From Acanthaster planci (lineage: Eukaryota; Echinodermata; Asteroidea; Valvatida; Acanthasteridae): 61,930 nucleotides of DNA. The position numbers and the translations under genes are program-made. Within the stretch, counting starts at the first letter, position 1; each line of letters begins with the position of its first letter. Positions 21,840-34,300 of the stretch are shown here, piece by piece. A model generated the notes under the pieces. That model was not told where the DNA came from, searched no databases, and saw only the letters and a program-made list of their open reading frames with translations. Where the stretch lies: positions 1,707,487 to 1,769,416 of the forward strand of contig NW_019091392.1 in NCBI RefSeq assembly GCF_001949145.1, given 5' to 3'.

Positions 21840-24600
21840 GGTAGATACACTAGCTGGTGCTTTCCAGAATCTCTGGCATCAGAGGGCACCAACTGTAAAG
21901 CTCATTAAGTTTCATGGACACCCAAGGAAAGCAGGAGACCAGACATTGGATGAATGGCTCCATCATGCTCCACATATGCACGGCAACTTGGGCTTTCTGG
22001 GGAAGTAAGGGCAAATGTAATTTTGGATTTTTTAGGTGGTGTAGCAAGGGAAGAAGTAGACGGCAGTCCCTTTAGGGAGAGAGATACACGTCCTGAGTTA
22101 GTCGAATCGCGCTGCGCAGTCGATTTGGGTCTTCTGAGACTATCCAGGTATTGACTGGTCATTGTTCAGTCGAATGGCAGTTAGAGGGAGAGAGTTTGGT
22201 TGAGTCGGCAGCCCCTAGGGAGGGAGATGGCAAGGTATTGATACAGTTAAGGCATTCTCAATTCATCGTTGCAGCGAGAGTTGCACAAACTCGTTTATAA
22301 CCAATCAGACCTGTCATTTTTTGTTTTGCGAGATATGGCACTGGGGCTTTTCCGGTATCAGAATGTTAAAGGAAAAGAACTTCCGAATGCTCTGACGTAA
22401 ACCAAGTGCACTCAAAAGATGCGGTGGGTGCGCAGAGAAGCGCGCCTGGAAATCAAATCAGAATGCAATCTTGATGCAGATCATGGACAGTAAAAAACAA
22501 CTGATCACCTGTGTACAGCAGTTAATGGCGTAGCAGGAGGAAACTAACTCCAAAATGAGCCTATGCCAAATGCACAGCGATAGGCAACTCACTAAATGCA
22601 GTTTCTGCCAGAGATCGGGACACCGAGCTGAGAACTACATTAAACGGCAAAGGGCTCCAAAAAAGTGACGGAGCTTGCCGAGTCCAAATCCAATGACAAG
22701 GCAACGGAAAACGCGTATAGCCTCCGTGACAGAGGACATTGTGACGGAGGAAGTTTTGCGTGATGAATCGCTCACAACACAGTTGTCTGGAAGTTCTCAG
22801 AAGTAGAGAAAAACGTAGCGTTGCAGACATGCGACAGAAGTTCCTGGCCATATGCCCTATAGCCACTATTTCACTCATTGGTGTCAGAATACAATGTGTA
22901 TTAGATACAGGAGCATAAAGCTCTTTGTTTTCTTGGGAATTCTTCCATGGGCACCTCTCAGGTGCAGGAAAACTCACACCAGTCAATTCATATATGAGGT
23001 TAGTTGGGGTCAACTACCAATTAGACATCCCCGTTGAGGGGTGTTTTGATGCCAACTTGCATGCGGGAGCTTCAAGTGAGTTTGTTGGTTTCTAAAGGGA
23101 CCACCTCATCTCCACCAGGGCGTAGAGAAAAGACGTCCGGTGTTGCTTGGGTGTAATGGGCTAAGAAAAATTGTCTCTATGATGGGCCAAGTTCAAAATG
23201 TGAATGTAGGGCCAGATTGGGATCTTGCTTTACGCTGGCTTGCATGGCGCTGTCGAATCTTCGGTTCCTGATCAAACTGAGGTCAGTGAAAATTCCCCTG
23301 AGATTTATGGTGTGTGGACGGTAGGGCGTCATGTAGTTCCGCCTGGTGCAGAAAGTTTCTTGTTCTCTTAATGCAGGGTTTTCCAACAATAAGGACGACC
23401 AGTTTCTCTTTTGTCCTCACCTCTCGGGTATACTTCCAACTGGCAGTATCGGTAAATTGCAGTCAAACGATCCTGGTCAAAAGGTAAGGCGTCAAGTCAT
23501 TGAGGGTATCGTGAAACCAAAGTGGTGTCTTTCTGGGTATTTTTATCGCCAACAAAAGTTTGGAGGAAATTTCTATTCCACCTTTCACAAAAGTGGCCAG
23601 AGTTTCCAAAGCTCAAATAAGTGTGCAAAGATTTGTTGAGCCCAGAGAGAGTGAATGTTTTGTATATGTTCGGCGTGTAGTTATAGATCCAGCTGTGGCG
23701 CGACTGCTGGAAATTGGTCAACCCTTCGGTGATCTTAATATTGACAGAGCTAGTGCTCAGTTGAGCAACACATTAAAGGTTGGACTGGGTGTTGTAACGA
23801 TTTGAGTCTCATGGTTTTAAAGATGAATGGGAAAAAAGTCAACTCTTCCAGATGTCCATTCGACACCTATGTCACATTGTGGGTGCTCAGGCTGACAGGG
23901 TGCATGTAGACCCTGATAAAGCACAGTAAGTTTGAGAATGGCCAATTCCCACTGACATTCACCAGCTTCGATCATTTCTCAGGTTGGCCTCTTTTTATAG
24001 AAGATTTGTACCAAATTTTGCTCGGATAGCAGAACCATAAAGCTGAAGTAAAAGCAGGAAAGGCAGGTTCGTCAATTTTAAGTGGTGTGAAGAGACAAAG
24101 ACGGTATTCAGCGCCCTTATCAAGGCATTTTGTGAGGCACCGATGTTAAGATATCCAAGGTTCGACCGGCAGTTTGTTTTGGAGGTTGGTGCCTCACTTA
24201 AAGGTTTAGGGGCCTGTATTTCTCACCACAGTGATTCTGGGGCCTTGCATAAGAATGCCTTCGCCAGTAGGTGTCTCAGAGAAGCAGAAAAATCCTACTT
24301 GAATCTGTCCAGTTTGAAGTTGGAGCCCATTGCATTAAAGTGGCTCGTGGCCGAAACATTTCGAGAATACCTCTTCGGACACCGTACTCTTGTCTTGGCT
24401 GATAATAATCCATTGGCACACCTCAAGACTGCCAAGTTGGGTGCAGTAGAGCATCGATGGGTTGTTTAATTGACATCTTTGATTTAAATATCCGATACCG
24501 TTCTGGAAGGTCAAGCAAATGTGCTGATGCATTGTGTCGATATCCGTCAGCTTGCATTAAGGAGTCTTCCCTGACCATTGGTAAGGTTGTTGGGGGCACG
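21840..24600 (+). mobile_element. Decayed Ty3/gypsy LTR retrotransposon (gag-pol remnant)
   Basis: Fragments appear in the right order on the plus strand with many stops and frameshifts. There is a gag core at about 21895-22140 (RANVILDFLGGVAREEVD). A degenerate CCHC knuckle lies near 22600 (C-x2-C-x4-H) with its last Cys lost. An aspartic-protease-like VLDTGA is near 22900. Reverse-transcriptase thumb/connection remnants lie near 23890-24040, and an RNase H domain at about 24143-24540 (LEVGASLKGLGACIS, LADNNPLAHLKTAKLGAVEHRW, ADALCRYP). The RT palm appears deleted, and no integrase or LTRs were found. The element is long dead. It sits inside duplicated unit B where an iLBP gene is missing, and its right end abuts the 3' module at about 24605. 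Confidence 0.85.
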
Positions 24601-26020
24601 CATGCCTTTACCAGTACACGACCTTTTACTCCTGCAAAAAAATAAAAAAGAAACTTCATTTGCAACATAACATTAAAATATAGCCTCGATGAAATCCTGT
24701 GTTATTATGTCAGTTTGCTAACACCCTTGAAATGAGGTGGAAAGGAACAAGAGAATCTAGTGCACCGCCTTTCTTTTTGCTCCGTCGCTGCTCTCGGACT
24801 ATAAGCAATTTCCAAGCAAATTTGTCCTTAAGCTGTGTACACTTGATGTTAGCTGAAGTTGTTTCAACTGTCTGAGAAACTGTGAGATTTGTTAGGGGTA
24901 ATACAATGTGCAATAAGCGCTACAAAATATCTGTGCCGACATCTTTGGCTTTATTTGTTTCATGTAAAACCACCCTTGTCACAACTGTAGAGCAAGATGG
25001 AGTAATTATGTCTTAAAAATTAGCATTTCCCTGTTCCACAATACCTCATAATTATTTATATCACGATGAGAACAGTGAAGTAAAGGAGAAAGAAAGCGAG
25101 GAAAAAGAAAGTCAAGGAGTTCTCAATTCATTACGCTAGCAAGCACAATCACTGATGTGGCCACTGATCTTGAGAGCAGAGGGTACAAATTAAAACCAAC
25201 CAACTTGGCAGGTTCTCTGAATATTAGTTGTCTGTTGTACCCTTAGTTAACACCAATGAGCAATTGGCAGTCTATCTCCGTTCAGGATATATAGAGTCTG
25301 CTACAAAGCACTCTGCTAAATTCCCATTTTTGGTACTATTATATCCCAAGTTGATAAAATAACCCCAATATCTTATCTTCACAATCTCACCCAATGGGGA
25401 CTCATTTTGAAGAGGGTTCTTAAAGGGAAGGAGTACCATCAGCAGAGGGCTGAAATACAAAGACCCGCACAGTTTGTCATTATTTATTGATTATACAGGT
25501 ACAAATTAAATATTTGAGAAAAACAAAATGAATTTACGATTAGGTCCGGAAAACTGCCCCACTGCAAACATGCTAACTACTTGAACAACTTTTGACAGAC
25601 GTGTTGAGTCTCGTTTTTATGTCAGCAGTTAGAGTGACTCTTGAATTGGAAAATAAACAGTGAAAAGTTGTTTCTTTGTAGATGGCGCATCGTGTGGGGA
25701 TGGATGTTCCAGTAATCTACACAGTATCGATGTCAGTGAGACCGGGCGATAATTCCCTGGCTCTGAACGATTTCCTTTTTTTGAACAAAGGAACAACGTA
25801 GGCCAAGAAAGATTTCTCATAGGAGAAAGTAAAGAAAGGAGTAATACTGCTGGCAATTTTTTGAGTAGCTTTGAAGTCATCCCTTCTGGTCCTGGTGCTT
25901 TCTGGACACTAAGTTCCCTAAGAGTTTTCCCACACCATGAAAAAATGGGCGGCAAATCTGGAAACTCACCTTTTCTTGGAATACTATTAAGATTTCCAGG
26001 AAAAAAAATCACATTTATAT
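24601..26020 (+). repeat. 3' module of duplicated unit B, without its gene
   Basis: Shares the ACGACCTTTTACTCCTG start, the GTCAGTTTGCTAACACCCTTGA block, the ATGAGAACAGTGAAGTAAAGGAG block and the AGGGTTCTTAAAGGGAAGGAGTACCA block with 28070-29830, and parts of it with 18200-19360 and 40640-42310. In the other units this module lies 0.5-1 kb downstream of an iLBP gene. Here it is preceded by the Ty3/gypsy remnant instead. Confidence 0.75.
25690..25980 (-). mobile_element. LINE reverse-transcriptase fragment (CR1/Jockey-like)
   Basis: The minus strand encodes a still-open RT N-terminal block: SVQKAPGPEGMTSKLLKKL, then a divergent stretch, then KKGNRSEPGNYRPVSLTS and ILCRLLEH. These are the fingers/palm-entry motifs of non-LTR retrotransposon RTs (KAPGPDG and NYRPISLTS in active elements). 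The rest of the element is absent. Homologous but more decayed fragments lie at the same position in units A and D. Confidence 0.8.
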
Positions 26021-26589
26021 GGGCCATTCCATATTGAGGTTGATGGAGCACAAATTGTGACGGTGTCCTTGTTACATGGGTAACTTTTACCGCCTGTCAT
26101 GACCTGTAGAGGAAGTCATTTACTCTGTAAAAGTAACACACACCTCTGTATTCAGACTTGCAAGATGTAGATCTATAATTTGGAATTCACGTGTAGGGAA
26201 CTAGCTGTTCATTTTTACGGAACCCACGTAACAACGGACGTCGTCACAAACTGTGCCCCAACCTCATGGAATGATGACCCACATCTTCGTCAGCTATACA
26301 TACGGAATTGCGAGTGGGCAAATAGCAGTCTTCTTCAGATCCAGTTGCGTGGGAAGTTTCATTATTGTCCATTAGATTTAACATAGAACCAGGGCCCAAT
26401 TTATTATTCATGATGTGAGTTTTAGGCCTATTACAATCATATTTATCAGAAAGGTCAGAAACGGGAACGAACAATTAGGGATTAAATTTTGCTGCATAAT
26501 AGAAATTAGAGCTTGTTTACATATTCCTGTAACAAGGGGATTTTCCGTGCCAAAGTGCATACACGTGACGGACAACACCAGGCTATCGA

Positions 26590-26716
26590 CCAATAGGAAC
26601 CGTGGGGAGTGTTCTTGGAAACCAATAAAAAGCAGTCAATCACAGTCTGTCGGTCTCCTTTGCGACCAAGCAGCAGACCTTGCCTGACATTTAAGCCTTT
26701 CGCCCAGTTCGTTTAG
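26590..26716 (+). promoter_or_regulatory. Promoter and non-coding exon 1 of the 26863 iLBP gene
   Basis: CCAAT is at 26590-26594, AATAAAAAG at 26624-26632, an initiator-like region at about 26645-26658, and exon 1 ends AG|GTGAGT at 26716. The 5'UTR intron is 26717-26840 (124 bp), with acceptor AAGCAG 22 nt before the ATG. An upstream CACGTGAC site (about 26563) matches CACGTCAC in the other two copies. Conservation of these short motifs in a diverged background supports function. Confidence 0.7.
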
Positions 26717-26862
26717 GTGAGTTTCAAGCAATTGTTTTTGACGTTTGTATTTTTACAGGTAGTTGCTATGTCGTGTTATCATCTTCAGCATTCTGAAATT
26801 GCCGTTGACATTTAATGAGCCTACTCTTCCTTCAAAGCAGGAAAACTCCGCCCCGATTCATC

Positions 26863-27255
26863 ATGCCTGCCAACTTCAGCGGCAAGTGGGTCTCTTGCGC
26901 ATCCGAGGGCTGGGACAAGCTCTTGGGCAAGTTCGGCGTGCCCCTGGACAAGTTCCCGACCGACATACAGGTGACAGAAGAAATCAACCAGAGTGGGGAC
27001 ACCATCAACATCAAGGCCACTAACAACAAGGACGACAAGGTCAAACAAACCACCATCAACGTGGGCCAAAACTTCAAGGACACAATCGCGGGCGTCAAGG
27101 AGCTGGAGTTTACCACGGCATGGCAGGGCGACAAGCTGGTATTGACGAAAATCGACAACAAGGGCTCTGTGACCCGTGAATTGAGCGGGGATAACATGAT
27201 TGTCTGCCTTAACCACGAGGAAGTGGTCGCCAAATCTACCTTCAAGAAAGCGTAG
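26863..27255 (+). CDS. FABP-like intracellular lipid-binding protein (copy D)
   Basis: A 130-residue iLBP/FABP-family protein with an uninterrupted frame. It has F-S-G-K-W at 5-9, a helix-turn-helix lid, NINQSGDTINI-like strands, T-R-E-L with Arg105, and a C-terminus VVAKSTFKKA. Ser125 takes the place of the canonical second arginine and Phe127 that of the tyrosine. It differs from the 17338 and 39421 copies at roughly 20 or more positions, including Cys12 and Cys in the penultimate strand (MIVCLNHEE), so it is the older branch of this trio. An upstream ATG in the same frame (26815) lies within the 5'UTR intron, so 26863 is preferred. A cytosolic lipid carrier is inferred; the ligand is unknown. 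Confidence 0.92.
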   Translation: MPANFSGKWVSCASEGWDKLLGKFGVPLDKFPTDIQVTEEINQSGDTINIKATNNKDDKVKQTTINVGQNFKDTIAGVKELEFTTAWQGDKLVLTKIDNKGSVTRELSGDNMIVCLNHEEVVAKSTFKKA

Positions 27256-28745
27256 ACATTCACCTGCAGATCCAAGTCCGGGGAAAAGAGGGCGAGTACA
27301 CTTATTTCCAGAATATCCCGACCTCATAAAAACAGGTGGACCGGGATATCCACAGCATTTTAGCGCATCTCATACATGGCAGCCACCTGCAAACAGCGAG
27401 TTGATGCTCCTCAATCAGCAGATATTGAACCGTTCAAATTGAACTGAAATCTTTTGCCCGGCAAGCAAAGATCTGGAGTTTTAATATCATAACTCCCTTG
27501 CTATTTCCGCATCTTGAATTGAAGGTAGATCCATTTTAGAGTCCTTGAAGTTTGGGAAAGTAATATTGTTCAATTTAGACTGCTAAAGGTTACCGTGTTG
27601 ACCGTTTAATGCACGATCGGAAATTAATGAAGTTACACTAGACACCATAAACTGTAAACCCAAAGTGATAATTTACTAATTATAAAATATTTTCTCGCCA
27701 TTTGGATAAACTGGTCGAATTCTTGAACTCTACAACATACAAAGAGGCGATAATATAAAACTCATACACTTCAAATTAACCCTCACGATTTCAGAACCTT
27801 TAAAGTTTCTTTTTAACACTATTTTGGGTCAGTTTGGTCGTGGAACCGAATACATTTTGCAAGGCTGAAATGTTTAGAGCAAAATCAAGTGGTTGTTCCT
27901 CAGTTGCACACCTTCAATGAAACTATTTATAGTGGCCTCACACAAATGATGATTACTCTTCAGAATATTTGGCAGCCACGATTGGAGAATATGTTGTCAT
28001 GATTGAACCGACTGTTGTCGCACTCCAATTAAAGAGTCCAAAAGCAAAGTAACGAACCAGCTTTAACAGTGCACGACCTTTTACTCCTGAAAAAACAAAT
28101 GGACAGGAAACTTGCCTGATCATTGCTTTATTTGCATCACCAGGGATAACCTTAAAATACGGCCTTAATAAATTCTTGTGTAATAATGTCACTTGCTAAC
28201 AAACTATCCCTGAGGTGGAGAGGAGCAAGAAAAGCTAGTGCATCTCCTTACCTTTTTTCTTCGTCACTGCATGACTTAAGTGCTTTACCAGCAAATTGTC
28301 CTTGTGCTGTGTAAACTTGAAGTTAATTGAAGTTCCAACTGCCAGAGAAAACTGTGAGATTTGATAGGTTTAATAAAGACTTCATAAGTGCTACAAAATA
28401 TGTGCCGATATCTTTTGTCTTCAATTTTTGATCTGAAGTCATCCTTGTCATAATTGTAGAGCAACATGGAGGAAGTATGTATGTAAAATATGCATTTCCC
28501 TACATCACAACATCTCGTAACTATTTATCACAGTGAGAACAGTGAAGTAATAGATAGAGTATAGAGAGAGAAAGCGAAGGAAAAGAAAAGTCAAGGAATT
28601 CTCAATTCATTACGTTAACAAGCATCAACTATGCGGCCACTCGTCTTAAGAACAGAAGGCACAGATTAAAAAAAGGAAAACAACTTGTCAGGTTCTCTGA
28701 ATATTAATTTTTATTGGGACTCTTAGTAATCACCGATGAGCAACT

Positions 28746-29085
28746 GAGATTGTGTAGATCTTTGCCAAGATGAACTCCTTGTGTCCTTGGGTTTTCATTT
28801 GAGAGGAGAATGGCTAAAAGACACGGTTAAAAAGTGTCCGAGAAAGTTGAGGGTTGCCACATGAAAAATGGCTATGAGAAGACTTCGGAAAATCACCATT
28901 CGGAGGGCGATTTTGTTTTGTGGGAATAACTAAAAGTGTAATCGGTTAACCCCCCAGAAAATTGAAAAGAAATTGAAAGATAATGGAACAAATAATAATC
29001 TAATATGTGTTTCAGAAACTTCAGGCATGGGCCCTGAAGAACGCCAATTTTACACTGTTTTCAATGGGGCTTGATTTAGTGGCCT
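28746..29085 (-). mobile_element. Truncated second copy of the CACTA MITE
   Basis: The reverse complement of the 6969-7423 element matches along its length (GAGAAAGTTGAGGGTTG, GATTTTGTTTTGTGGGAATAA, AAATTGAAAAGAAATTGAAAGAT, TTTTACACTGTTTTCAAT). The right terminus is GGCTTGATTTAGTGG, a decayed version of the terminal repeat. The left about 110 bp, including that terminus, are missing. It lies within the 3' module of unit D and is absent from the equivalent place in unit B, so it inserted after those units separated or was lost from B. Confidence 0.75.
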
Positions 29086-29489
29086 ACTATTTACTGCAAA
29101 GCACACTACTAAATTCCCATTTTGGTACTATTGTCCTTGATCACCGTATCTTATCTTCACAATCTCACCCAAGGGGAACTCATTTTGAAGAGGGTTCTTA
29201 AAGGGAAGGAGTACCACCAACAGAGGGCTGAAATACAAAGACCCACGCAATTTGTCATTATTTCTTGATTATACAGGTACAAATTAAATATTTGACAAAA
29301 ACAAAATAAATTTGCAATTAGGTCCGGAAAACTGCCCCACTGCAAACATGCTTAACCACTTGAACAACTTCTGACAGACGTGTTGAGTTTTATTTGCTCG
29401 TTTTTATGTCAGCAGTTAGAGTGACTCTTGAAATGGAAAATGAACTTACAGTTAAAATGTGTCCATTGCAGATGGCGCATCGTGTGAAT

Positions 29490-29810
29490 GGATGTTCCAG
29501 TAATTTACACGGTATAGCTATCAGTGACGTGGCGATAATTCCCACGCTGTGAGCTATTCCTTTTTTGAAGGAGCAACATTAGCCATTAGCCATTAGTTTC
29601 ACCTGTAGGATCTTTGATAGATGTTGGTCATAAGAGGAGCAATACTGCAGGCGTATTATTTTCTGTATCCCATCTGGTCCTGGAGCTTTCTGAATACTCA
29701 GTTCCCAACGAGCTTTTCCGAAGCATGAGTAATTATGTGCTTGGACGTATATGTCTGGAAACCCCAGATTTCTTGGAATGCTGTTACGATCGTCCTTCGT
29801 GACTACTGAT
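29490..29810 (-). mobile_element. Decayed LINE remnant in the 3' module of unit D
   Basis: Same fragment and orientation as at 25690-25980 (GATGGCGCATCGTGTG, GATGTTCCAGTAAT, GGAGCAATACTGC, CATCTGGTCCTGG blocks), now with stops and indels. Its shared position with units A and B shows inheritance by duplication, not independent insertion. Confidence 0.6.
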
Positions 29811-30039
29811 TGAAAATGCTCTCTTAAAGCCTAGGCTATCTCCAAGGCTGATGTAGCTATACCGGGCAAGATATGGGACGGAGGGGTACCCCCCTTACCT
29901 GTCCAATCCCTATACACACTTTAGACGATTGTTACCTAACACATCCCCCCTAAAATCTGTAAAAACAATCCTGAGATTCCGATCAAACAATGACAAAGGC
30001 GGGGGGGGGTTCTCTCCATCCCATATCTTGCTTCAAATG

Positions 30040-30150
30040 GATGTAGAAAGTCCTTTAACAGTATTCAGTGCTGCAACACCAGATGAAATTTGGCAGATGT
30101 TTTTTATTAGGGCACCCTTTTTATGTCCTAGGGATGGTTGGTCGAATTAA
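30040..30150 (+). mobile_element. Small LINE ORF2-like fragment
   Basis: The plus strand reads ESPLTVFSAATPDEIWQMF followed by a decayed line. This resembles the block just before the RT domain of CR1/L2-type elements (F-x-x-V-T-x-D-E-V-x-K-I). A homologous fragment with a stop lies at 19312-19345. Short and tentative. Confidence 0.4.
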
Positions 30151-30759
30151 ATTCCTACCAAAATAAATCTATGCTGCTGCCGGATAGATGACACGACTGA
30201 GTAAACCAGGGAAAGTACACTACATGTTTATTAGTCACCTGTTTTTATATTGACTTAGTGAATTGAATTCTTGGTTATTTGAAATTTGACTTGTAGCCAA
30301 AGGGTAAATTGAGCAACTAATTATAAAAAAATTGAAATTAGAAATACTGTATTTTAAAAACGTACATTGCAGCATGTGTAAAACTATTTTACATATTCAC
30401 GGTACCGGAAACAAGAAACATCACTGTAAATTTTACCTGAACTATGCAGAGAGCCTGCCAGGACAAACGGAAAGAGCCCAAGCATGCAGTCAAAACAAAA
30501 ATAATCCTAAAAAAAATTAACAAGCAGTCCCAACTATGGATTTTTTTTCAATCTGTGTTCCCAGACTATAAATGAAGAGTGTACAGATGACAGCAAATCT
30601 TGTAAGGGGGAACTGAATGCATTAGGAGGTCTTGCGTTAGGTAGGTTTCCTTCCATTGTTTCTTTTTGCGTCGTTAATACTGTACACTACTACTCTGTAC
30701 TCAGTCTTGATTGTGTGTTTTTGCAAGACTGCCTGATATCAAAGCTCCAGTCTCAAAAC
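30151..30759. other. Intergenic, no gene recognised
   Basis: AT-rich single-copy-looking sequence between the end of unit D and a hAT-like MITE. No domain-bearing frame seen. Confidence 0.4.
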
Positions 30760-30966
30760 TAGTGGCGTACCCAGGATTTTACCGGGAGTGGGGCACAAGG
30801 GGGCACCAGCATCTGATGGGGGAGGACATCAGCTTTCAGTGGTGCGTTTTTGGGGCAAGCATTGGTTGGCCTTGTTCAATATCCATTCATCCATTTTTGT
30901 CGGGGGGGGGACCAGGAATTTATGGAGGGCACATACTCCCCCAGGCCTCCCTTGGCTACGCCACTG
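30760..30966. mobile_element. hAT-like MITE
   Basis: Inverted ends TAGTGGCGTACCCAGG and CTTGGCTACGCCACTG are the widespread CAGTGGCGTAGCCAGG type attributed to hAT derivatives. Flanking 8-mers CTCAAAAC (30752-30759) and CTCCAAAC (30967-30974) differ at one base, which fits the 8-bp hAT target duplication. It is 207 bp with G-rich and C-rich internal runs and no coding capacity. Confidence 0.72.
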
Positions 30967-31369
30967 CTCCAAACTTGTCGAACATCTCAAAATATTTGTG
31001 GGTCGACGTCCACATGGAGATTGCCATGCGTTCATACAGTAGGCGGTCGATCACGTTGTTTTAGGGGATGCTGGTCGTCAAGGCATCTAGTCTTTTTTCC
31101 CCTTAACTGTACATGCCAAAAAGACCCCTATCTAGATTATGCATTTAAGGGTGTCTTCCAACCTTCAGACGCAGAACCCTAAAAGCACGAAAATGAAAAA
31201 ACTTTCAAATTATACCTGACAAATTTCAAAAACATTGGCAATGAGCGAGGGGATGGGTTATTTGGTTGCCTGCCCCTATTCCCGTTCTGGATCTGCACCT
31301 ATATCTTGGACACAGAGCAAATTTACAGAAACAGAAAGTCTGGTCCAACAAGTCTTGGTCATCAATTCC
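30967..31369. other. Spacer between the hAT-like MITE and the BEL/Pao remnant
   Basis: No gene. The right end may include decayed continuation of the BEL/Pao polyprotein past the RNase H region, but no integrase motifs were recognised. Confidence 0.35.
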
Positions 31370-34300
31370 TTAACTCCTTGATCCATCATCAGCTGGGTTA
31401 ACATCAGTTGCAACATGTCTCAATTGAGAAATCTTCCTGTGATCTCTGATGTTTTGCACACGGTTTGCTACAAAAACATGGATCCTTCGTGCATCATTAG
31501 CAATGTATCCCAACACCACATTACTATCGGTCCAGAAAACCTTATGGACATTCTCATAATCAAGCTCTTCCTGTAGCAGAGCGCTGACACGAACGGAGAC
31601 CACCGCAGTAGTTAGCTCAAGGCGTGGGACGGTAATTGGCTTCAGAGGACAGACTCTGCATTTTCCCATGATAAGGCTGCAGTGTACTCTCTGTTGATCA
31701 TTTATTAGTCGCAAATATGAAAACTGGGCAGGGCTACTGGTACTCACATCGGAGAAATGATGGATCTCTACTGACTCAACATGACCAAAATCATCTGGCA
31801 AAAGGCATCGTCAAATCTTGAAGTTCTCCAACAAAGTCACTCCTCCATCGTTCCCAAGCTGGTCGCAGAGATTCAGGAAGAGGATCATCCACTCTGCCTG
31901 ATCTCTGCAGAGCATCTGAAGTATCTGCTTACCCACTAACAGAATAGGACCCACAAATCCGAGGGGATTATACACAGAACTAATTGTCGTCAAGACTCCT
32001 CGTCTTGTGAGTGGTTTGTCCTTCAGAATATACGGAACTGAAATGTTTCAGACTCAATACACCAGTGTATCCCGAGTGCTCTCTCAATGGGAAGCGTGTC
32101 GTTTTGCAAGTCAAGGTCCTTGATTCCCTTGGCACGGTCCTCTGGGGGAGATAGCTTCAATCATTTCCCTGGAATTTGAGACGAACTTATGCAAATGCAA
32201 TCCACCTCTACGACAAAGATCCTTGGTCTCTTTTATCAAACCAATGGCTTCTTCGCTGGTGGAGACGGATTTTAATCCATCGTCCACATAGAAGTTGCCC
32301 CGCAAGAAATTTGCAGCTGGAGAACCACACTCCGTTTCATAGAGGTTCGCTGTTTGCTTCAGACCGAAATTCGCACAACCGGGGGAGGGAGCAGCGCCAA
32401 ACAGATGGATATTAATCTGAAAGTCGTGTGGCTCATTCTCAATGTCACCCTTTTCCCACCATAAGAATCGAAGGTACCTCCAGTGATCTGGCATCACATC
32501 GAACTGATAGACATTTGTTCTGTATCGCACATGACCGCAACTGGCTGTTGCCGAAACCTACAGAGGACGCCCACGAGCTTGTTTGCCAGGTCAGGACCCT
32601 GCAGGAGATGATCGTTCAATGACTTCCCTTGGAACTTTGCACTGCAGTCAAAGACAACTCTAATTTTCTCACGTTTTTGAGGATTGTAGACGCCATGGTG
32701 GGGTATATACCGTGCAAAATCATCGTGGCCGTGAAGCTTGGATTCAGAAACCTTCTCTGCGCATCCTTCTTCTTGAACCAGCCTTTCAGCTGTCTTAAGA
32801 CGATGAAGCGCTTGATGAGTCTTATTGTTTGGAAGATTGGGTTCTTTTTCTTTGAAGGGCAATCGCATGACAAAGTGACCATTGCATTTTTGATAAATTC
32901 CTTCTCCATCATGGTCAAGAATTTGCGGTCGTCTTGGGGCATAGCAATGTCTTATGTCTTTCTCTCAGAAAATTCAAGCTCCATTATCTGTGCAAATTCG
33001 CATGGATTGACAATCTCCTTTACGTGAATTCTGAAGGAGATCGTTCTTCTCGGAGCAGCCTTGAGGACCTTCCCTTGTGGAAAATGGTACATCGTGGACC
33101 AACACTCTATGACTGACTTCAATAGGCTCGCAGTCGTCAGATAGCTTCGCACTGGTTGGGGTCTACAATGCCAACAATGCCCCAGCCAAGGTCAGCTCTC
33201 TGACCGTAGGGCCCATGAGAGACAGAGAAATGACGTCACGCAGTGCAAGTGCACGTGGACAGTTGTAGCCGATGATGAGAATACCGACTGCGCAGTCAGC
33301 CAAGGGCATTAGTTGGTCAGTAATTTTCTTCAAATGCGGCCATTTCCTGGCCATCTCTGAGGTCGGAATGTGAAAGCGATTGGCAGGCATGATTTCTTTG
33401 GAGTATGCAGCTGGAAGTGAAATTAATTTTGATATCACTGTCAAATCCACGCACCAACAGCCCGTCTAACTTTCTGCTCGCTACCTGCTGATCCTCTGCA
33501 AACATGGTGGATAGGAGCAAGTTGACCTCGGCACCCTCAAGATGCAATGCATTGCATGTCTTCTCCAAGATGAATGTTGTATCAGACTGGGTATCCAAGA
33601 GTGCGTACACCAGCCTTTCTAGTCCAGGGTTATCACGATGAGATATTCTCACTGGAACAATCATTGAACTTTTACAGCAATTGTTCGTTCCACTTAAGTG
33701 ACGAACTCCTGAGTGGGAGTTGATGGGATTTGGCTTCCTCTGAGTATCCTTCTGAGGACTTCGGTTGTCTTCTATCGATTTCTCAGGCTGGCTTTCTGAC
33801 ATCCCCACGAAGAGCTGTCGGATGAGACTTCGAACAGGTTTTCCAAGTGGCCCTTCGTTTGCAACCCTTGGATGTGTGCCCTTGCTGGAGACACCCGAAG
33901 CAAAGCCCCCTTTTCATCGCAAAGGCCTTGCGTACCTCCAGTGGTTGCTGAAGAAATTCCCCAGTCACGCAAGTTGTGATTCGTGTTTACAGCAAAGGCA
34001 GGACTTCTGATGTTGACTCCTCTTTCCTGTGTTGTTCTTAGAGGTCTCGTTGCACTGGTTGAGAAGGAACTCCCTCCAGAGGTTTTTTCCTTTCTCCCTT
34101 ATCATTGTTGTACCTTGCCCTCTGAGTCCATGTGGGGTCGCAGCGTCGTAGCGTCGCAGGCGATCTTGGCCTCCATTTGCATGTACTTCACAAAGTCGAT
34201 AAATGGATGGTACTTCTTTTGTTTTTCTTTGAACTCCACAGCCTACCGACCCACCTCTTGACCACCCAATCTGGGAGTTTGGCCAGCACTTTTCTGTTCT

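Larger units (their letters stand above)
26200..30140 (+). repeat. Segmental duplication unit D (iLBP gene plus 3' module)
   Basis: The upstream region from about 26280 (CTTCGTCAGCTATACA, GTGAGTTTTAGGCCTATTACAATCATAT, AGAAAGGTCAGAAACGGGAAC) matches 16750-17000 and 38850-39050. The gene is followed by a 3' region (27480-28060) matching 40040-40620 and then the 3' module (about 28060-29830). A diverged, truncated CACTA copy interrupts the module at about 28746-29085. A TTCAGTGCTGCAA..AGATGAA block near 30062 corresponds to 19312-19345 in unit A. Confidence 0.78.

Noticed and set aside
22561-23013. 150-codon minus-strand frame
   Set aside because: It lies antisense to the Ty3/gypsy knuckle-protease region, whose plus-strand motifs are recognisable.
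32629-33027. 132-codon plus-strand frame
   Set aside because: Antisense to the BEL/Pao reverse transcriptase, which is clear on the minus strand.
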